A DNA stretch of 52,502 bases from Seison nebaliae (Eukaryota > Rotifera > Pararotatoria > Seisonacea > Seisonidae), in contig JALJEE010001645.1 in assembly GCA_023231475.1 (NCBI GenBank), positions 1-52,502 on the forward strand. Reading direction: 5' to 3'. This document shows, piece after piece, positions 1-11,041 of this stretch. Both the position numbers and the translations under genes were made by a program. A model generated the notes under the pieces. That model had not been told where the DNA came from. It ran no database searches and saw only the letters and a list, made by a program, of their open reading frames with translations. The stretch's first letter is position 1, and each line of letters begins with the position of its first letter.

Positions 1-190
1 CACATGCGTCGTGCAATGTAAGACGGAATCGATCTTCATTTAATGTAGGATTCATTTCCCTCAAAAATACTGGTCCGACTTCAGGATTTACATAGGCAGC
101 CGCTATTAACATCTCATTTTGAAGATAGGAGGAAAATCTCGTTAAAAACCTTTTATGTCTATCTTGTAGAGCATATTTAATTAAAGTAGA
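1..190 (-). other. possible 3' part of an unidentified coding exon
   Basis: On the minus strand an open frame runs from about 190 to the window edge and includes the stretches QDRHKRFLTRFSSYLQ and AAAYVNPEVGPVFLREM. There is no methionine in a good context, and upstream there are only poly-T tracts with stops, so this would have to be an internal exon or the remains of a mobile element. The hydrophobic-NP pattern loosely recalls the late part of hAT-type transposases, but no diagnostic residue is present. The frame exits the window, so identity and extent are unknown. Confidence 0.3.
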
Positions 191-341
191 AAAATTAAAA
201 ATTAAAAAAAAATATTAAAATATAACATAATTGTTGAGCATTTTTCAAAAGTTGTCTTTTTGCATTTCCGACATACCAATAGTCATTTCCAATAGTCATA
301 CCTACTGAATATTTTCATTGATAAAATATTTTCAGCGAAGC

Positions 342-363
342 TGTTCGCCTCGCGAGGCGAACA
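342..363. repeat. 22-bp perfect GC-rich palindrome
   Basis: Positions 342-363 are a perfect inverted repeat with no spacer, centred on CGCG (half-site TGTTCGCCTCG). It is strikingly GC-rich compared with the AT-rich surroundings. It could be a cruciform, a dimeric factor site or a trace of a mobile element end. No gene is adjacent on either side, so a role cannot be assigned. Confidence 0.6.
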
Positions 364-1037
364 AATGTAGATAAAATGTACGTACAAATTCAGACGACCA
401 ATGTATAGGAATTTTGCGAAACACTTGTTTTTCAAATTCCAGACATCAAAATTTTTGTACGTAAAAAATACATTTTGTTCGTGTTCGTTTCCCCAGCACT
501 ATTCCTGACTCTCTACGTACTCACGTGGATCAAGGCAAATCACTTATTTCTAATAACTCATCTGATGAGTTATCTCGTTTCCTTTATAATTAACACCGCG
601 GGGATTTGTTGTATTAATAAAAAAAAAAAAATTTTAAATAATTGAACTTGACAATCAAGTTTACATCAATATTAAGTTTACTTTGTACTACTCCAATTAA
701 TTTAACTGATTTATCTGAAAACTAGAACATTTCACTCTTTGGATAAGATTCTTTTATAATACTTTTAAGTATCTTCAATGTATTCATAAATCAACAATAA
801 ATTTAGTTTGTTCGACAATTAGAACACCAAATATGAAATAGTTAAGCAGAATAAAATGCATTATTACCATGCATATTGTGAAAATAAATAAATAAAACAT
901 ATATACAAAAAACTATTTTCATATGCATACGAACTTATGAAAGAAAAAAATATTGACGATGAAGAAGTTTATTTTACGAAGTTGAGTAAATTATGATGAG
1001 AAATAACATAATCTATTCATTGTCAATTTCATCAGTG
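364..1037. other. AT-rich non-coding interval
   Basis: I see no credible coding exon here. The stretch consists of A/T runs (for example a poly-A tract near 620) and lies downstream of the 3' end of the minus-strand gene ending at 1038. Confidence 0.5.
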
Positions 1038-3097
1038 TTAGGCTTCATCTAAAGTTCGAATGATGAAATAATCGTTCGGATTGACACCGGTCCGTTCTTC
1101 CTTAATTTCAACCTTTGTCGATTTATGGTAGAAGGATGGAGATGGAAACCTCAATTTTTCAGGTTTATCATCTTTTTCTTTCTGCTGCAAATGTAATTGA
1201 AATTTTTCCTCCAAAAAATTCTCCACGTCATCAATACTTGTATCGAAGCTTGAATGTAAGGAATGCGTTTGATCTGTTATATGAATCTCTTTAAGTCTAT
1301 TTGACAACCTAATAATACTGTCCTCCGTTTGAACATTCTTATCAGCAATTGCTGGAGTTTGACAAACGGCATTCTCTACACTAAACAGGTGTGGTGGAAC
1401 CGACAAATTTATTCCAGAATCCAGTTCCTTTATTCGACGAGTCGTTACGATATTCGATTCATTAACTTTCTTTTCCAATTTGATATTATTGTCACCAGAT
1501 GCATTTATCTTGTCAGCCATATGCTCATTATAAATTTCATTATAAATTTGCAAGTTTGATTTAAATGGAATTTTTGGAGATATATCCAATTTTTCTTCGG
1601 TTGTTTCTCTCAATGTTGTTGCTCTAATCGATCCCTCGCCAGTTACGGATATTGAAGATTTAGCTGTTTCCTTCATTTTTTCATTCTTCTGAAAAGTATT
1701 CTCTGCGCCGTAATTTGTGTGTTTAATAGTATTAGTACCTTGATTAGAACCGTTTCGATCCATTTTTACAAATAATTCCGAGTCCGATTTTTTAAAATTT
1801 TGAAAACTATTTTCTTTGTCAAAATTTCGATGACTATCCGTTTCTTCAATTTTATGAGCATCTTGAAATTTTTCCAATTGCCGATGATCTTTTTTTCGTT
1901 CAAGTTGTCTGGGAACATCATTTCTCTCCATTTTACGGCCATCAACATTTCCTCTCAAATTATTATCATTATTTGTTTCCTCAAATTTTTTGTGTTCCGT
2001 TTTTGACGATTTTGAATCATCATCCATTTTTCCTGCATTATATGAATTGGCGATTGTATCCCAATTACCCTCATCTACATCGTCATGTTTGCCATTATCA
2101 TTCGTCTCCTTATTATTTCGATTTGTTTGTTCCCATCCATTCTTCTCATCTATGTCACTCCAATCATCATTCTTATTTTTCTTCTCCCAATCATTATTTT
2201 CATTTGATCTTTCCCATTCATCATTGTCTACGACTGTCGACTGATTGAAATCGTCAACATTCTTTTTAGCCATAGCACGATTATCTGTCACTTCCTCATT
2301 TTCATCACTGGCTGGCCATTCACTTATATCAACTTCCGGTTGAATGTTCTCCATTTTTTTCTCGTTTAAATTATTAGGGAGATATTCATTTTCGTTTCTA
2401 TCGTATTGATCTTCATTATCATTATGATAATTATTACCATAATTAGAACGATCGTCATTGTTCGAATATGCCTCATTATAGGAAGTGGGGGTTGCCAAAT
2501 CCTTCACAGTATCGATATCCCAAAAACCATAAGTTTTAACTGCCGATGATGATCTATTATTATATGAACTCTTCCCATAATCATCGATGCTATTTCGACG
2601 ATTACTATAAGAAATACGTTTCCTATTGTCAGGCGGTCGACTCATTGCTGATTTTCGATTTCGGTTTCCCTTCGATTTTTTAGAAGGATTCTATAAAATT
2701 AACAACTCTTTCAGAAACCACATCTAATTATCTAACCTTTTGGTTTTGCACCATCTCCTGGATATGTTTCACTCGCTCGTCCACCACTTGAATGACTTCC
2801 TCACCATATTGATTCCTAAAAATAATTGAACATTCTCAGAAACATAATTTAACCTCCTCAATTTCAAACGAGTATTCCCAATAATTGATGATCGCACATC
2901 GTCAAAACCGAAATCCCGTAAATTTGGAATTGAGCATACGAGATCCAGATAATCCTCTATAAGTCACATAACAGCACGTATAATAATTAATTAATCACAA
3001 ACTAACTTTTAAATTCATCTATTGTTAACGGTTTTTTCGAAGATACGCAGATTGAAATGGAATCGTTAAAAAACTGTGTCCGACCTTCTTCATCCAT
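1038..3097 (-). CDS. disordered Asn/Asp-rich protein with a LOTUS-like N-terminus and tandem Trp repeats
   Basis: Four exons reconstructed on the minus strand: 3007-3097, 2854-2956, 2737-2815 and 1038-2690. They are joined by GT-AG introns of 50, 38 and 46 nt that keep the frame, giving 641 residues. The start is the ATG at 3097 (MDEEGR). Residues about 20-75 (LTIDEFKKDYLDLV, then a DFGF element) resemble the pattern of LOTUS/OST-HTH domains, as in TDRD5/7 or Oskar; this is a weak similarity judged by eye. The rest is low-complexity Asn/Asp/Glu/Lys sequence. Between nucleotides about 2130 and 2225 four tryptophans occur exactly nine residues apart in an acidic context (DEW, NDW, DDW, NGW). 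Such Trp arrays are a hallmark of Argonaute-hook regions in GW182-type proteins. The splice model is strong; the function is inference. The last exon alone has an internal ATG (2645), but the upstream exons fit better. Confidence 0.75.
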
Positions 3098-3985
3098 GTT
3101 CCGTTATAAGTGAAGCTTAAAACTAAAATACTATTCATACGAAAGACACATTCATTATTAATCGTTAATTTAAAAGGAAAATGTATTTCTTTCTGGGTCC
3201 TATTCTTCTACACGTTTCTTTATCTAACAAAGCTTATAAGATTTCTTATCTCTTCCCTTCCAACTTTCAACTAAAATGAATGAAATCCGTTTGAAATTCT
3301 AGAATATTCCTATATTTTCTGCAGTTTCTTCTATTCTCTTTATATGATTTTCCAACACAAACTTAATCGATATTACGTTTAAAAAATTTCAAAATTTCTG
3401 AAGCCTCTTTTTAAGTTATATGCTGCATTTGAATTAAAAACCATAGACGAACACCCTCACCTATGGTGATAATTATAATATTGATTGATTATAAATTATA
3501 TATCAACATTTATATTTAATTGTTCCGATTATATTTTTTAACGTTCTCTAGTGCAATTTGATTCAAGTTTTTTCGAAAAGTCCATTTTTTTCAAGTTCAA
3601 TGTTTTAAATAAATATTTGAAGTATATGTAATTTAAAAAGAACGATCTTGTAGAGCATTTTAAGGTCTTTATAAATATGTTAAATTCAACATCGTATCTT
3701 TAATATTTCTTACAAAAAAAGGAAATTTTAAAAAAAGTTGAAAAAAATTGACCGGATTCATAGCTTGGAATTGGACTTTTGTTATTCAGTATCTTTATAA
3801 TGAGATTCTACAATGAGATATACATATAAAATTTCCCCATACGATATCAACTATTTATAGATGGGTTAAATTATTATAAATTGGATAATACAAATTTTAA
3901 AGAGCATAATTATAGTTATGGTAGAGATACCACTTACAAAAGATTCTCATTCCACAATCTCGATTTTAGAAAAACTAAAATTCAA
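3098..3985. other. intergenic, nothing recognised
   Basis: This is an AT-rich stretch between the start of the LOTUS-like gene and the 3' end of the synaptotagmin-like gene, both on minus. A plus-strand open frame beginning at 3881 overlaps the terminal exons of the synaptotagmin-like gene and is treated as its shadow. Confidence 0.4.
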
Positions 3986-5327
3986 TCATTCCATTTGATA
4001 CCAATCAGTTCTGAGTTTAGACAAGGCGTCAATTTTGATAATGCCACTTCTACCAAAAGTAATTCGTCCAATGCTAGCTATAATAGGAGAACATTAAGTT
4101 TTTCAGTAGATTTGAAGAAACTTGTAGCTGTACGAGATGCAACTGCTTCAATGAATAATGTACATCGATTGAACTCAATTGCTTGTGCCATCTTCCCATA
4201 AGAGAACTCAAAATTGCAGTTATAGTCCACTTTCTCATCAGGAAATAAACAAACGAACGGTCCTGATTTTTCTATTGCTGCTTTTCTGTGAATTACTGTA
4301 ATTAATCTGATAAAGAGCTCTATCAATCAAATTATGAAAATGAGAGAACAAAGGACATTTCACTTGGATTTTGTGACGCATAGAGCAATTGCAATCTGCC
4401 CACCATTACAGTCAAAATATTATTTACCCTACGAACTTTTACTTCGCACATTATACAAATTGCCTATTATAGATAAATACAAATAGATAAATTCTTTAAT
4501 GTTTTAAGGAACTTGTGTTGGAGAACGCAAATGCCTTCTAATTGTCGCACCTTGGCTCATATGGTCGACAGCCATTTGTTGATTGAAGACATAATAAGCG
4601 ATGGCCAAAGGCATTTTCTCTTTCGATTTATTCATCGTCTCCCAAACGGTAAATTTGAAACCGATTTGGTCTAGAGCAAGTAGTGGGATTTTGTAATCGA
4701 GAATTTGGTGATACAACGGATTAATTCCAAAAACTTTCCGTGAACGACGAGGCTTTTTTCTGATGACACCTCTCGGTAGTACTTCAATTTCGACGAACGT
4801 CATAAAACTGCTAATATTTCCTTTACATAATAAACCGACTGCACGTAAGATAGTAAGATTAAGACGACTCTTTCCGTCAAATTGTAAACAAAAGAATAAT
4901 TTTCCCAATTGACCGCCACCCCTTAACAATTTTTCAAGAAATTTATCTTCTTGTTCATGATCACTTTCGCTCACAGTTACAATCGATTCAGAAATTTCAC
5001 CCTTAGGACTGTTTCCTTATGTAACTTTATCAAGTTGTCATCAGAAAAATTCAAACTTCAAAACTTGATGGGTCATATGTTTACAATACTCCTGATGTTT
5101 CACATAGAGAATATAAGTGTAAATTAAGAACAATCCGATAAGAATAAAAAATATGATGAAAAGTACGAATATCCAAGCATCTTTCTCAAATTAGCAATAG
5201 CATGAGAGATGAGTATTGGTAAAAATGAACTTGATCCATAAATCGCATCCATATTATATAAATCTAAAGGACTATCCCCAAGACCTAATGAATCTTGGAA
5301 GGTTCCTTTATAATCATCCCGATCCAT
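3986..5327 (-). CDS. synaptotagmin-like protein: one TM segment and two C2 domains lacking obvious Ca2+ ligands
   Basis: Seven minus-strand exons reconstructed: 5231-5327, 5065-5180, 4513-5001, 4443-4463, 4364-4395, 4122-4306 and 3986-4077. Introns are 44-63 nt and the frame holds throughout, giving about 343 residues. Exon 1 starts MDRDDYKG. Exon 2 encodes one hydrophobic TM segment (starts AWIFVLFIIF) followed by a juxtamembrane Cys. Exon 3 carries the first C2 domain (GQLGKLFFCLQF, ILRAVGLL, FVEIEVLP, FKFTVWE). Exons 4-7 carry the second (EIAIALCV, KLITVIHRKA, GPFVCLFPDEK, CNFEF, SIGRITFG, ending DWYQME). The Asp clusters that bind Ca2+ in classical synaptotagmins are not seen in either C2 loop, so a Ca2+-independent trafficking or tethering role is more likely. 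Uncertain points are the exon 2/3 junction (an alternative is donor 5057 with acceptor 5008) and the 21-nt exon 4. Confidence 0.72.
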
Positions 5328-6131
5328 TCTCTAATCTTATTAATCTACTGATCTAAATTAACAATTTATATTCTATTGTTTAAATGAAATGTTGGTTTTA
5401 ATTTTGATTCTTTTAAGGTATTCAGTTTCCTAATAGAAAATCAAACGAAAAATATGAGCAGTAAATAGGATATATTGGGAATAATTTATTGTCATTAATT
5501 ACATTTTATGCGCATAAATATATTTAATTATTAATATCAGTATTAATTATCAGATTCGTGTTTATGTCTATTAACTATTGTAAGTATAATGTCAGATTAA
5601 AGTTTATAATTTGTCGGAGAAAGTTAATAATTCAGAATAATGGCAGAAATTTCACACCACTTCACATAATTTTTGTTGCCAGAAACAAACAATTTCCGAC
5701 TTAATGTAAGTGGTAAAAGATATATCCAAATGAACATGGACTAATTTGAGTGTCTGGTCATTTAATGAGTTTAATATGGTCATTGAAGCGAGACAAAATT
5801 TTCGTTGATGAAATATCAATTAATTTCATAGGAATATCGATTTATTTTGAATAAATTTCTTTAGATATTTAAAATACTTCACTGTTCATACGAAGCTGAG
5901 CATGAGATTGAAAAGGAAAAAAAGAGGAAATAGAATGAACTAGAGAATAGTTGATTTATTTCTCAATGTCAAAGAATAATATTGCATGTATGGTTTGTTG
6001 ATTTTCTAAAATAATATTCGGAAATGTCTTGAATAGGCAGTGAAAAAATGTTGTGCAAATAAATTGTAGATTGAATGGGAAAGAAAAAGAGAGTGAAAGA
6101 AGAGTTGTAAAAGTTGATGTTAAATGAATGT
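5328..6131. other. intergenic with a minus-strand poly(A) signal
   Basis: This is the 5' flank of the synaptotagmin-like gene and the 3' flank of the propeller gene, both minus. AATAAA on the minus strand (TTTATT at 5955-5960) lies about 175 nt past the propeller gene's stop and probably ends its 3' UTR. Nothing else is recognised. Confidence 0.5.
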
Positions 6132-7358
6132 TTAATTAGTTGCTAATGGGAATATACGACCATCGGCAGATGTAACTAATAGAATTCCTTTATATAAATC
6201 TTTCGCAACGAAAACTTGAATTGGCTCGAAGAAGAGATCCATTCTCTTTTGAATACGAAATATTTCTTTTGGAATTTCATCTTCTTCCGGAGTCGATGTA
6301 ATTTTCTTGTCATTATTCGATTTATCAGATTCTTTGATGGTTTTCATGAATGAATATCTGGGATTGTTGGTCAAAATGCCAAATACGAGTGATTTAGATG
6401 CACGATCACAAATGACGAATTCGTTATCGCCCAAAAAGGCCACGCTCTGAGGAATGGGAGCAATTTCGACACCTTGATGATTAGATAGACGTGAGACTTC
6501 TTCATTGCTTCTAAAGAACATGACATCATAGAATGCCATATTTTCATCATTATCATCTATCACTTCAACAGTAACTGCTAATAAGTCATCCGAACCTTTC
6601 GCTACGTACATAGGACATCCTCCGATGATCTTTAATTCTTTCAACGTGTCACCTGTCAACGGATCGAACCAAAGAATTTTATGAGTGACTCCATCACATA
6701 CGATGATGGCTGTTTGGACGTCGGTAGTTGAATCGATATTTTTAAACGAATAATCTACAGTAACTCCATGTGGTCGAATAAACATTGCGACGTCGTGTCC
6801 CTTATATACTCGAAGAACATTACCGGCTACAGGATTGATTAGATGAACGGCATTACCAAATGTTTCACTTATGACAATACAATCGGTTAATTGCGGAGAA
6901 TTGGATTTGAGTGGGACAACATCCCAAAGGAATCGATATTCACCTTTTGACAATCCTTCCGCTCCCAACCACAACAATTGACGACCACTCCTCTTAATGT
7001 CGAGTACATGTAGATGTTGGAGACAACATACAACAATCCGATCGTTCAAGACACAAACACTCCGTGCACGTTCTTGACAATTTCCGTATGAGAGACTTGG
7101 TATATTAAATGTCAAATTGTCCAATGTCAAATTATCGACATCGACGTTATCTTCAGATTTTTGAGATTCATCATTCTTATTATTCTTTTTCTTGTTGTTC
7201 TCATTCAACTTTTTCTCTTCGATTGACATTCTCTTCTTTTGAATTTCTCTTTCATCATTTGACTTATTTGTTTCTTCCACTATTCGTTTCATCAGATCCT
7301 GTAGCCACGACGCTTCATTCTTCGTTTTATCAACAGATGTTGACATCATTAAATACAA
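6132..7358 (-). CDS. beta-propeller (NHL/WD-like) protein, function unknown
   Basis: A single open frame of up to 408 residues. In-frame ATGs at 7358, 7349 and 7346 cannot be separated; the third (MSTSVDK) may be the true start. Residues about 15-80 are charged and probably coiled-coil or disordered (RMSIEEKKLNENNKKK). From about residue 90 onward there are repeated blades with short strand motifs: SVCVLNDRIVVCCLQHLHVLD, IVISETFGNAVHLINP, PHGVTVDYSF, IIVCDGVTHKILWFDPLTG, SVAFLGDNEFVICDRASKSL and, at the end, LLVTSADGRIFP. The pattern of VLDI-, LINP- and WFDP-type turns is that of NHL or related six-bladed propellers. No catalytic domain or RING/B-box is present. It could be a TRIM-NHL derivative without its N-terminal part, or an unrelated scaffold. 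I do not recognise an ortholog. Confidence 0.7.
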   Translation of the reverse strand: MYLMMSTSVDKTKNEASWLQDLMKRIVEETNKSNDEREIQKKRMSIEEKKLNENNKKKNNKNDESQKSEDNVDVDNLTLDNLTFNIPSLSYGNCQERARSVCVLNDRIVVCCLQHLHVLDIKRSGRQLLWLGAEGLSKGEYRFLWDVVPLKSNSPQLTDCIVISETFGNAVHLINPVAGNVLRVYKGHDVAMFIRPHGVTVDYSFKNIDSTTDVQTAIIVCDGVTHKILWFDPLTGDTLKELKIIGGCPMYVAKGSDDLLAVTVEVIDDNDENMAFYDVMFFRSNEEVSRLSNHQGVEIAPIPQSVAFLGDNEFVICDRASKSLVFGILTNNPRYSFMKTIKESDKSNNDKKITSTPEEDEIPKEIFRIQKRMDLFFEPIQVFVAKDLYKGILLVTSADGRIFPLATN

Positions 7359-8722
7359 AGAATCTTAAATGAGTTTGATGAATAGAAGAAATAGAATCAA
7401 TTCCTACTGTAAAGGAATATACAGAGTTCAATTTAATGTGTCGATTAAATAAAGTTAAAATTATGAATTGTGGAATTTTCGAATAAAAACTTTACTTTAT
7501 TTCCTTCTTTCTCCCTCATCCGTTCATTGACTCATCATAGTGGATGGTGAGTGAGTTAAAGCAACAGCTGAACTAGCGTAACTATAACATTCTCATCGTA
7601 TGAATCAACGTTAAAATAAGCTATAAATAAATAGTGTGCAATATATCAGTAATCATTGAAGTAACATCGTTTCCAGACTTGAATCATTCAAATGATTCAT
7701 TTTGGTTCGATTATTTATATCTATATATATATATCAATGTATATGGTGAATAGATAGTTAGCAGAGTTGATAGGAATCAAAATCAACATTTTACCACTCT
7801 CAAACAATTTGAAGAGGAATACAATTGAATATTTCTGATAATTCATTCGACTAATTCTTCATTTATATTTTGAGGAAGAAAAATGATTATTCTTTCACTC
7901 AATAATTCCGATTGCGTATCGGCAATCATTAAATAACAATCGACTGCCTCATTACATGATTTTGTTGCAACAACCTTACCCTCAACTACCTCCACCACAA
8001 ACAACAATGACATCGAACTGATTTCTAATCAATTCTACTATTTACATCAGAACATTCCCCATATCGTATAAATTTTTAATAGTTATTTTATTTATTTTTT
8101 CAAGAAGAATAAATCAACTAAAATTCAACCAAATTTACCCAGTTGACATAACGTCGAGTAAGAAAAATAAAAGATATGATGAATTTATTTCATTTTCACC
8201 TTCTTTCCTTCCTTCCCATTCTTCTTCAACTAAAACAAATGAATGGGAGAATTGTGGGTTACCTCTAATTTTCTTCCAATTTCGACTTTCCTCCTTTCTC
8301 CCATATATAACACATATCTACCAATTCCTTCATCGTTGTTCTTACATTGGATAATACTATACTCTTCGATTACATACGATTGGTATGTGCGAACGTGTAT
8401 GTCGTGAGAAAGACACAGAAATACATATAGACCTCAATGTCTATATGTGTATGTGTGTGTTTTTTGTTGTATTCATTGAATAAGTTCTATGTATTTATTA
8501 TCCAGAACATATGTAAGAAACCGATAGAAATAAGAGTCTCTCTATGTTCGCTTTTAGAGTGATGGGTCGGTGAATGAGTGAGTGTTATATAATAATGAGT
8601 AGAAGGAGTTCGACTTATAGAGAAAAGTTACTGTTCCTTCCGCAAAATTAGGAAAGAAAAGAAATATTTTAATATAATCAATCGTTCAGTCATTTCAAGA
8701 CACAACCTAAACATATTATCGA
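7359..8722. other. intergenic and putative promoter region
   Basis: The interval between the divergent propeller gene (minus) and the small basic-protein gene (plus). It holds a short AT microsatellite near 7720-7735 and a TATA-like stretch (TTATATAATAAT) near 8585, upstream of the likely 5' UTR of the plus-strand gene. No coding exon is supported. Confidence 0.4.
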
Positions 8723-8891
8723 GTAAGTTTATTGTAGTACTTTCTCCAATCTACTTCTTCAATTCTCTTATGATTCTCCATTGAATAATGTCGTTCAACT
8801 TATAAGCTTTAAAGTCTTCTGTTAACAATAAAACAATTCCTCTATTTCATATCATAATTCATTTATTCTCCGTTTCTCAATCTATCTTCAG
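8723..8891 (+). promoter_or_regulatory. putative 5' UTR intron of the small basic-protein gene
   Basis: A consensus donor GTAAGT at 8723 and a pyrimidine-rich acceptor ending CAG at 8891 (or 8900) bracket a stretch without coding potential. It lies just upstream of the ATG at 8917. Its placement supports transcription of the short reading frame that follows. Confidence 0.45.
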
Positions 8892-8916
8892 CCGTTTCAG
8901 ATAAACATAAAGAAAC

Positions 8917-9231
8917 ATGCATACATATAATATTACACGATTGTTCCATCTATCGGATACAGTACTGATTAAGCAGAACTTACATTTTCCTGACGCATTG
9001 AAAGAAAAGATGCAGATTTCTTCATTCAATAAGTTCCGGAAAATTTTCTCTTATAAAATAACTGGTTTTAATTCTAAAGTATATCGAAAGTCTAAGTTTA
9101 CTAACAAGGAAATTTTGACTGGGAGGACTGACTATAAAAAAATTAAAAGTGGAATCATGCAAAGCATTATTAAACAGAACATATCAACCAGTCAAATTAT
9201 GCGTGTGGTGCATAGTAAATGCACAATTTAA
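8917..9231 (+). CDS. small Lys-rich protein, 104 residues, unknown
   Basis: A short open frame (starts MHTYNITRLF, ends SKCTI) rich in Lys, Ile and Ser. It has no signal peptide, membrane segment or family motif I recognise. Support for a real gene comes from its position 26 nt after a good intron acceptor (8723-8891), a TATA-like box upstream of that intron, and AATAAA at 9420-9425 downstream. Its amino-acid composition is more ordinary than that of the random open frames elsewhere in this AT-rich DNA. It could also be a non-coding transcript with a chance frame. Confidence 0.4.
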   Translation: MHTYNITRLFHLSDTVLIKQNLHFPDALKEKMQISSFNKFRKIFSYKITGFNSKVYRKSKFTNKEILTGRTDYKKIKSGIMQSIIKQNISTSQIMRVVHSKCTI

Positions 9232-9960
9232 TTAAGAACTTCTAAGCTTAGCTATCCATCACATGAATATTTGCGATATGTGTTTATGTTTTAAATTTTG
9301 TTCTGAATTCTAATGATCGAAGTTCCCTTGTAAAAAGAATTATCTGCTGATGAAAATTTATTGAAATATAAAAAGTTTTGTAGCTTAATAAGTTTTAATG
9401 AAAAAAGTCTTTTAATTTTAATAAAATGTTAAATTACAAATGTTAGAATTACTATCACACAATTATTGTAATAAAATTTGTACTTAAATAATTTTTAGTC
9501 TTCCAAATGATATTTTTTTATGCACAAAATATATCTACAACATACTATTGTATGAAAAATTCGAACTAATATTAATTTTCATTAATATGCTAATGTTGAA
9601 CATAGCATAGTTGATCGAATTAATATTGGAAGTGTATATTGAAAACTTCATGAAAAGTCTAATCTATTTCAAATTAAAAGATAACATTCATTTAACAAAT
9701 AATTTTATAACTTGCTACATACATATAATCGTACTCATAGAAATATTGTTCGTACAAATGAATGATATGTACAAATAAATGAAAGTTAAAACGTTAATAG
9801 ATTCGTAAATTTGAAAAGGTTTCAACGAAAAAAAAAGTAAAAATAAGACTGCTGAAAAAAGAACTATCGACTAATTCCTCATTATAAAAAAGGTTTGGTC
9901 AAAATGGTGAAATATCCACAAATATTTTATTATCCATATTATTTTGATGTTGATTCGATT
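9232..9960. other. intergenic, nothing recognised
   Basis: An AT-rich convergent interval between the small plus-strand gene and the minus-strand membrane-protein gene. Apart from a poly(A) signal on plus near 9420, I see nothing. Confidence 0.4.
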
Positions 9961-10424
9961 TTATTTTTTCTCTTCTAACAAATGTTTCGGTGTTCGACAT
10001 CCACAAACATATCCAAATCCAGCGATGATGGCGACGGCAAAAAATGCGGCTACAGAAATAATTAATGATAATTGTTATTAGGAAAATTGAAAGTTAACCG
10101 GCCATAATGAATAAGATGGCGCCCCAAACAGCAAAAAATCCTCCCATCAACGCATCAGGATCTTCCCGATCGTATCTATCTCGATATAAATTCGGATTGC
10201 ATTGTATGAATGATAATAGAGTACCTGATAACAATTGATTATTTGGAAAAAGTTGAAGAAGAATTCAATTAACATATGACGAAATAAATAGAAATCATTC
10301 GATTAATCATTTTCATTGACGGTTTCGCCTGATGTAAAATGAAGGAAAAATTTGAATGGGAAATATATTAAGAATTATTCACTTACTTTATATAGAGAAT
10401 CGAACGAAAGAATCTAGTTAACAT
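9961..10424 (-). CDS. small single-pass membrane protein, about 86 residues
   Basis: Minus-strand exons: 10387-10424, 10321-10328 (8 nt), 10099-10224 and 9961-10049. Joining them with introns of 58, 96 and 49 nt gives a continuous frame. The last two exons are convincing: they encode an acidic/Arg-rich stretch (PNLYRDRYDREDPD) and then a long hydrophobic segment (GGFFAVWGAILFIM, crossing an intron, then AVAIIAGFGY), a Cys-containing turn (VCGCR) and a basic tail ending EEKK. The first exon and the 8-nt microexon are tentative; the real start may lie elsewhere. I do not recognise the family. The KK-type tail could be an ER-retrieval-like signal, which is inference only. Confidence 0.55.
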
Positions 10425-10674
10425 AAATTATATCTTTATTGACATATAATAAATTGAACTTCAATTAATTGTGAAATAATTATTTGGGAATTAATAAAAT
10501 TTGAATTTTAAGCTTTAATCGAATGTGCTCCAATTACTCAGAAAAAACATTTAAACAATATAATTATTGATATTAGAATGAGTTTAAATTACAAATATTT
10601 TATTCCTCTGCAAATCTACGACATTCTTATTGAGTGTAACATAAAACATAATCTATCCAGAATAAATAAGTGAT

Positions 10675-11041
10675 TTATTTTGTTGCTTCTTTCAAATAAG
10701 CGATCAAATGTTTGCGATCTGCTTCTTTCTTAAGGCCAGCGAAAATCATTTTCGTACCTGGAATATATTTTTTCGGGTTTTCCAAATATGTGAACAACGT
10801 ATCATCTCCCCAAACGATTCCTTTGGTTTTATTGGCTTCTGTATAAGTGAAACCATCAGCCTGGCCAGTTTTTCTACCCCAAAATCCATTGAGATTTGGA
10901 CCTAATATGAAACATTCGTTTCACTATATAGAAAGATGATGAAGAACCTGTTTTATGTGGGCCTCCAGCTTCAACTGTATGGCATTGCTTACATCTTTGC
11001 ACAAAGATCTTCTTACCCTTTTCGGCGTTTCCTTCGACCAT
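10675..11041 (-). CDS. cytochrome c
   Basis: A two-exon gene: exon 1 10948-11041, a 46-nt GT-AG intron splitting a Gly codon, and exon 2 10675-10901, giving 106 residues. This mobile heme protein carries electrons from complex III to complex IV in the mitochondrial intermembrane space and triggers the apoptosome. The heme-binding CKQCH is near residue 17, followed by [19 protein letters not shown]. The sixth-ligand methionine is in [16 protein letters not shown], and the C-terminal helix is [11 protein letters not shown]. Length and motifs match animal somatic cytochrome c closely. A minus-strand AATAAA overlaps the stop codon, so the 3' UTR is very short. It is divergent from DNAAF6 over 274 bp. 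Confidence 0.97.

Noticed and set aside
3881-4201. Plus-strand 106-codon frame
   Set aside because: It overlaps exons 6 and 7 of the synaptotagmin-like gene on the opposite strand, where the C2 motifs are unmistakable.
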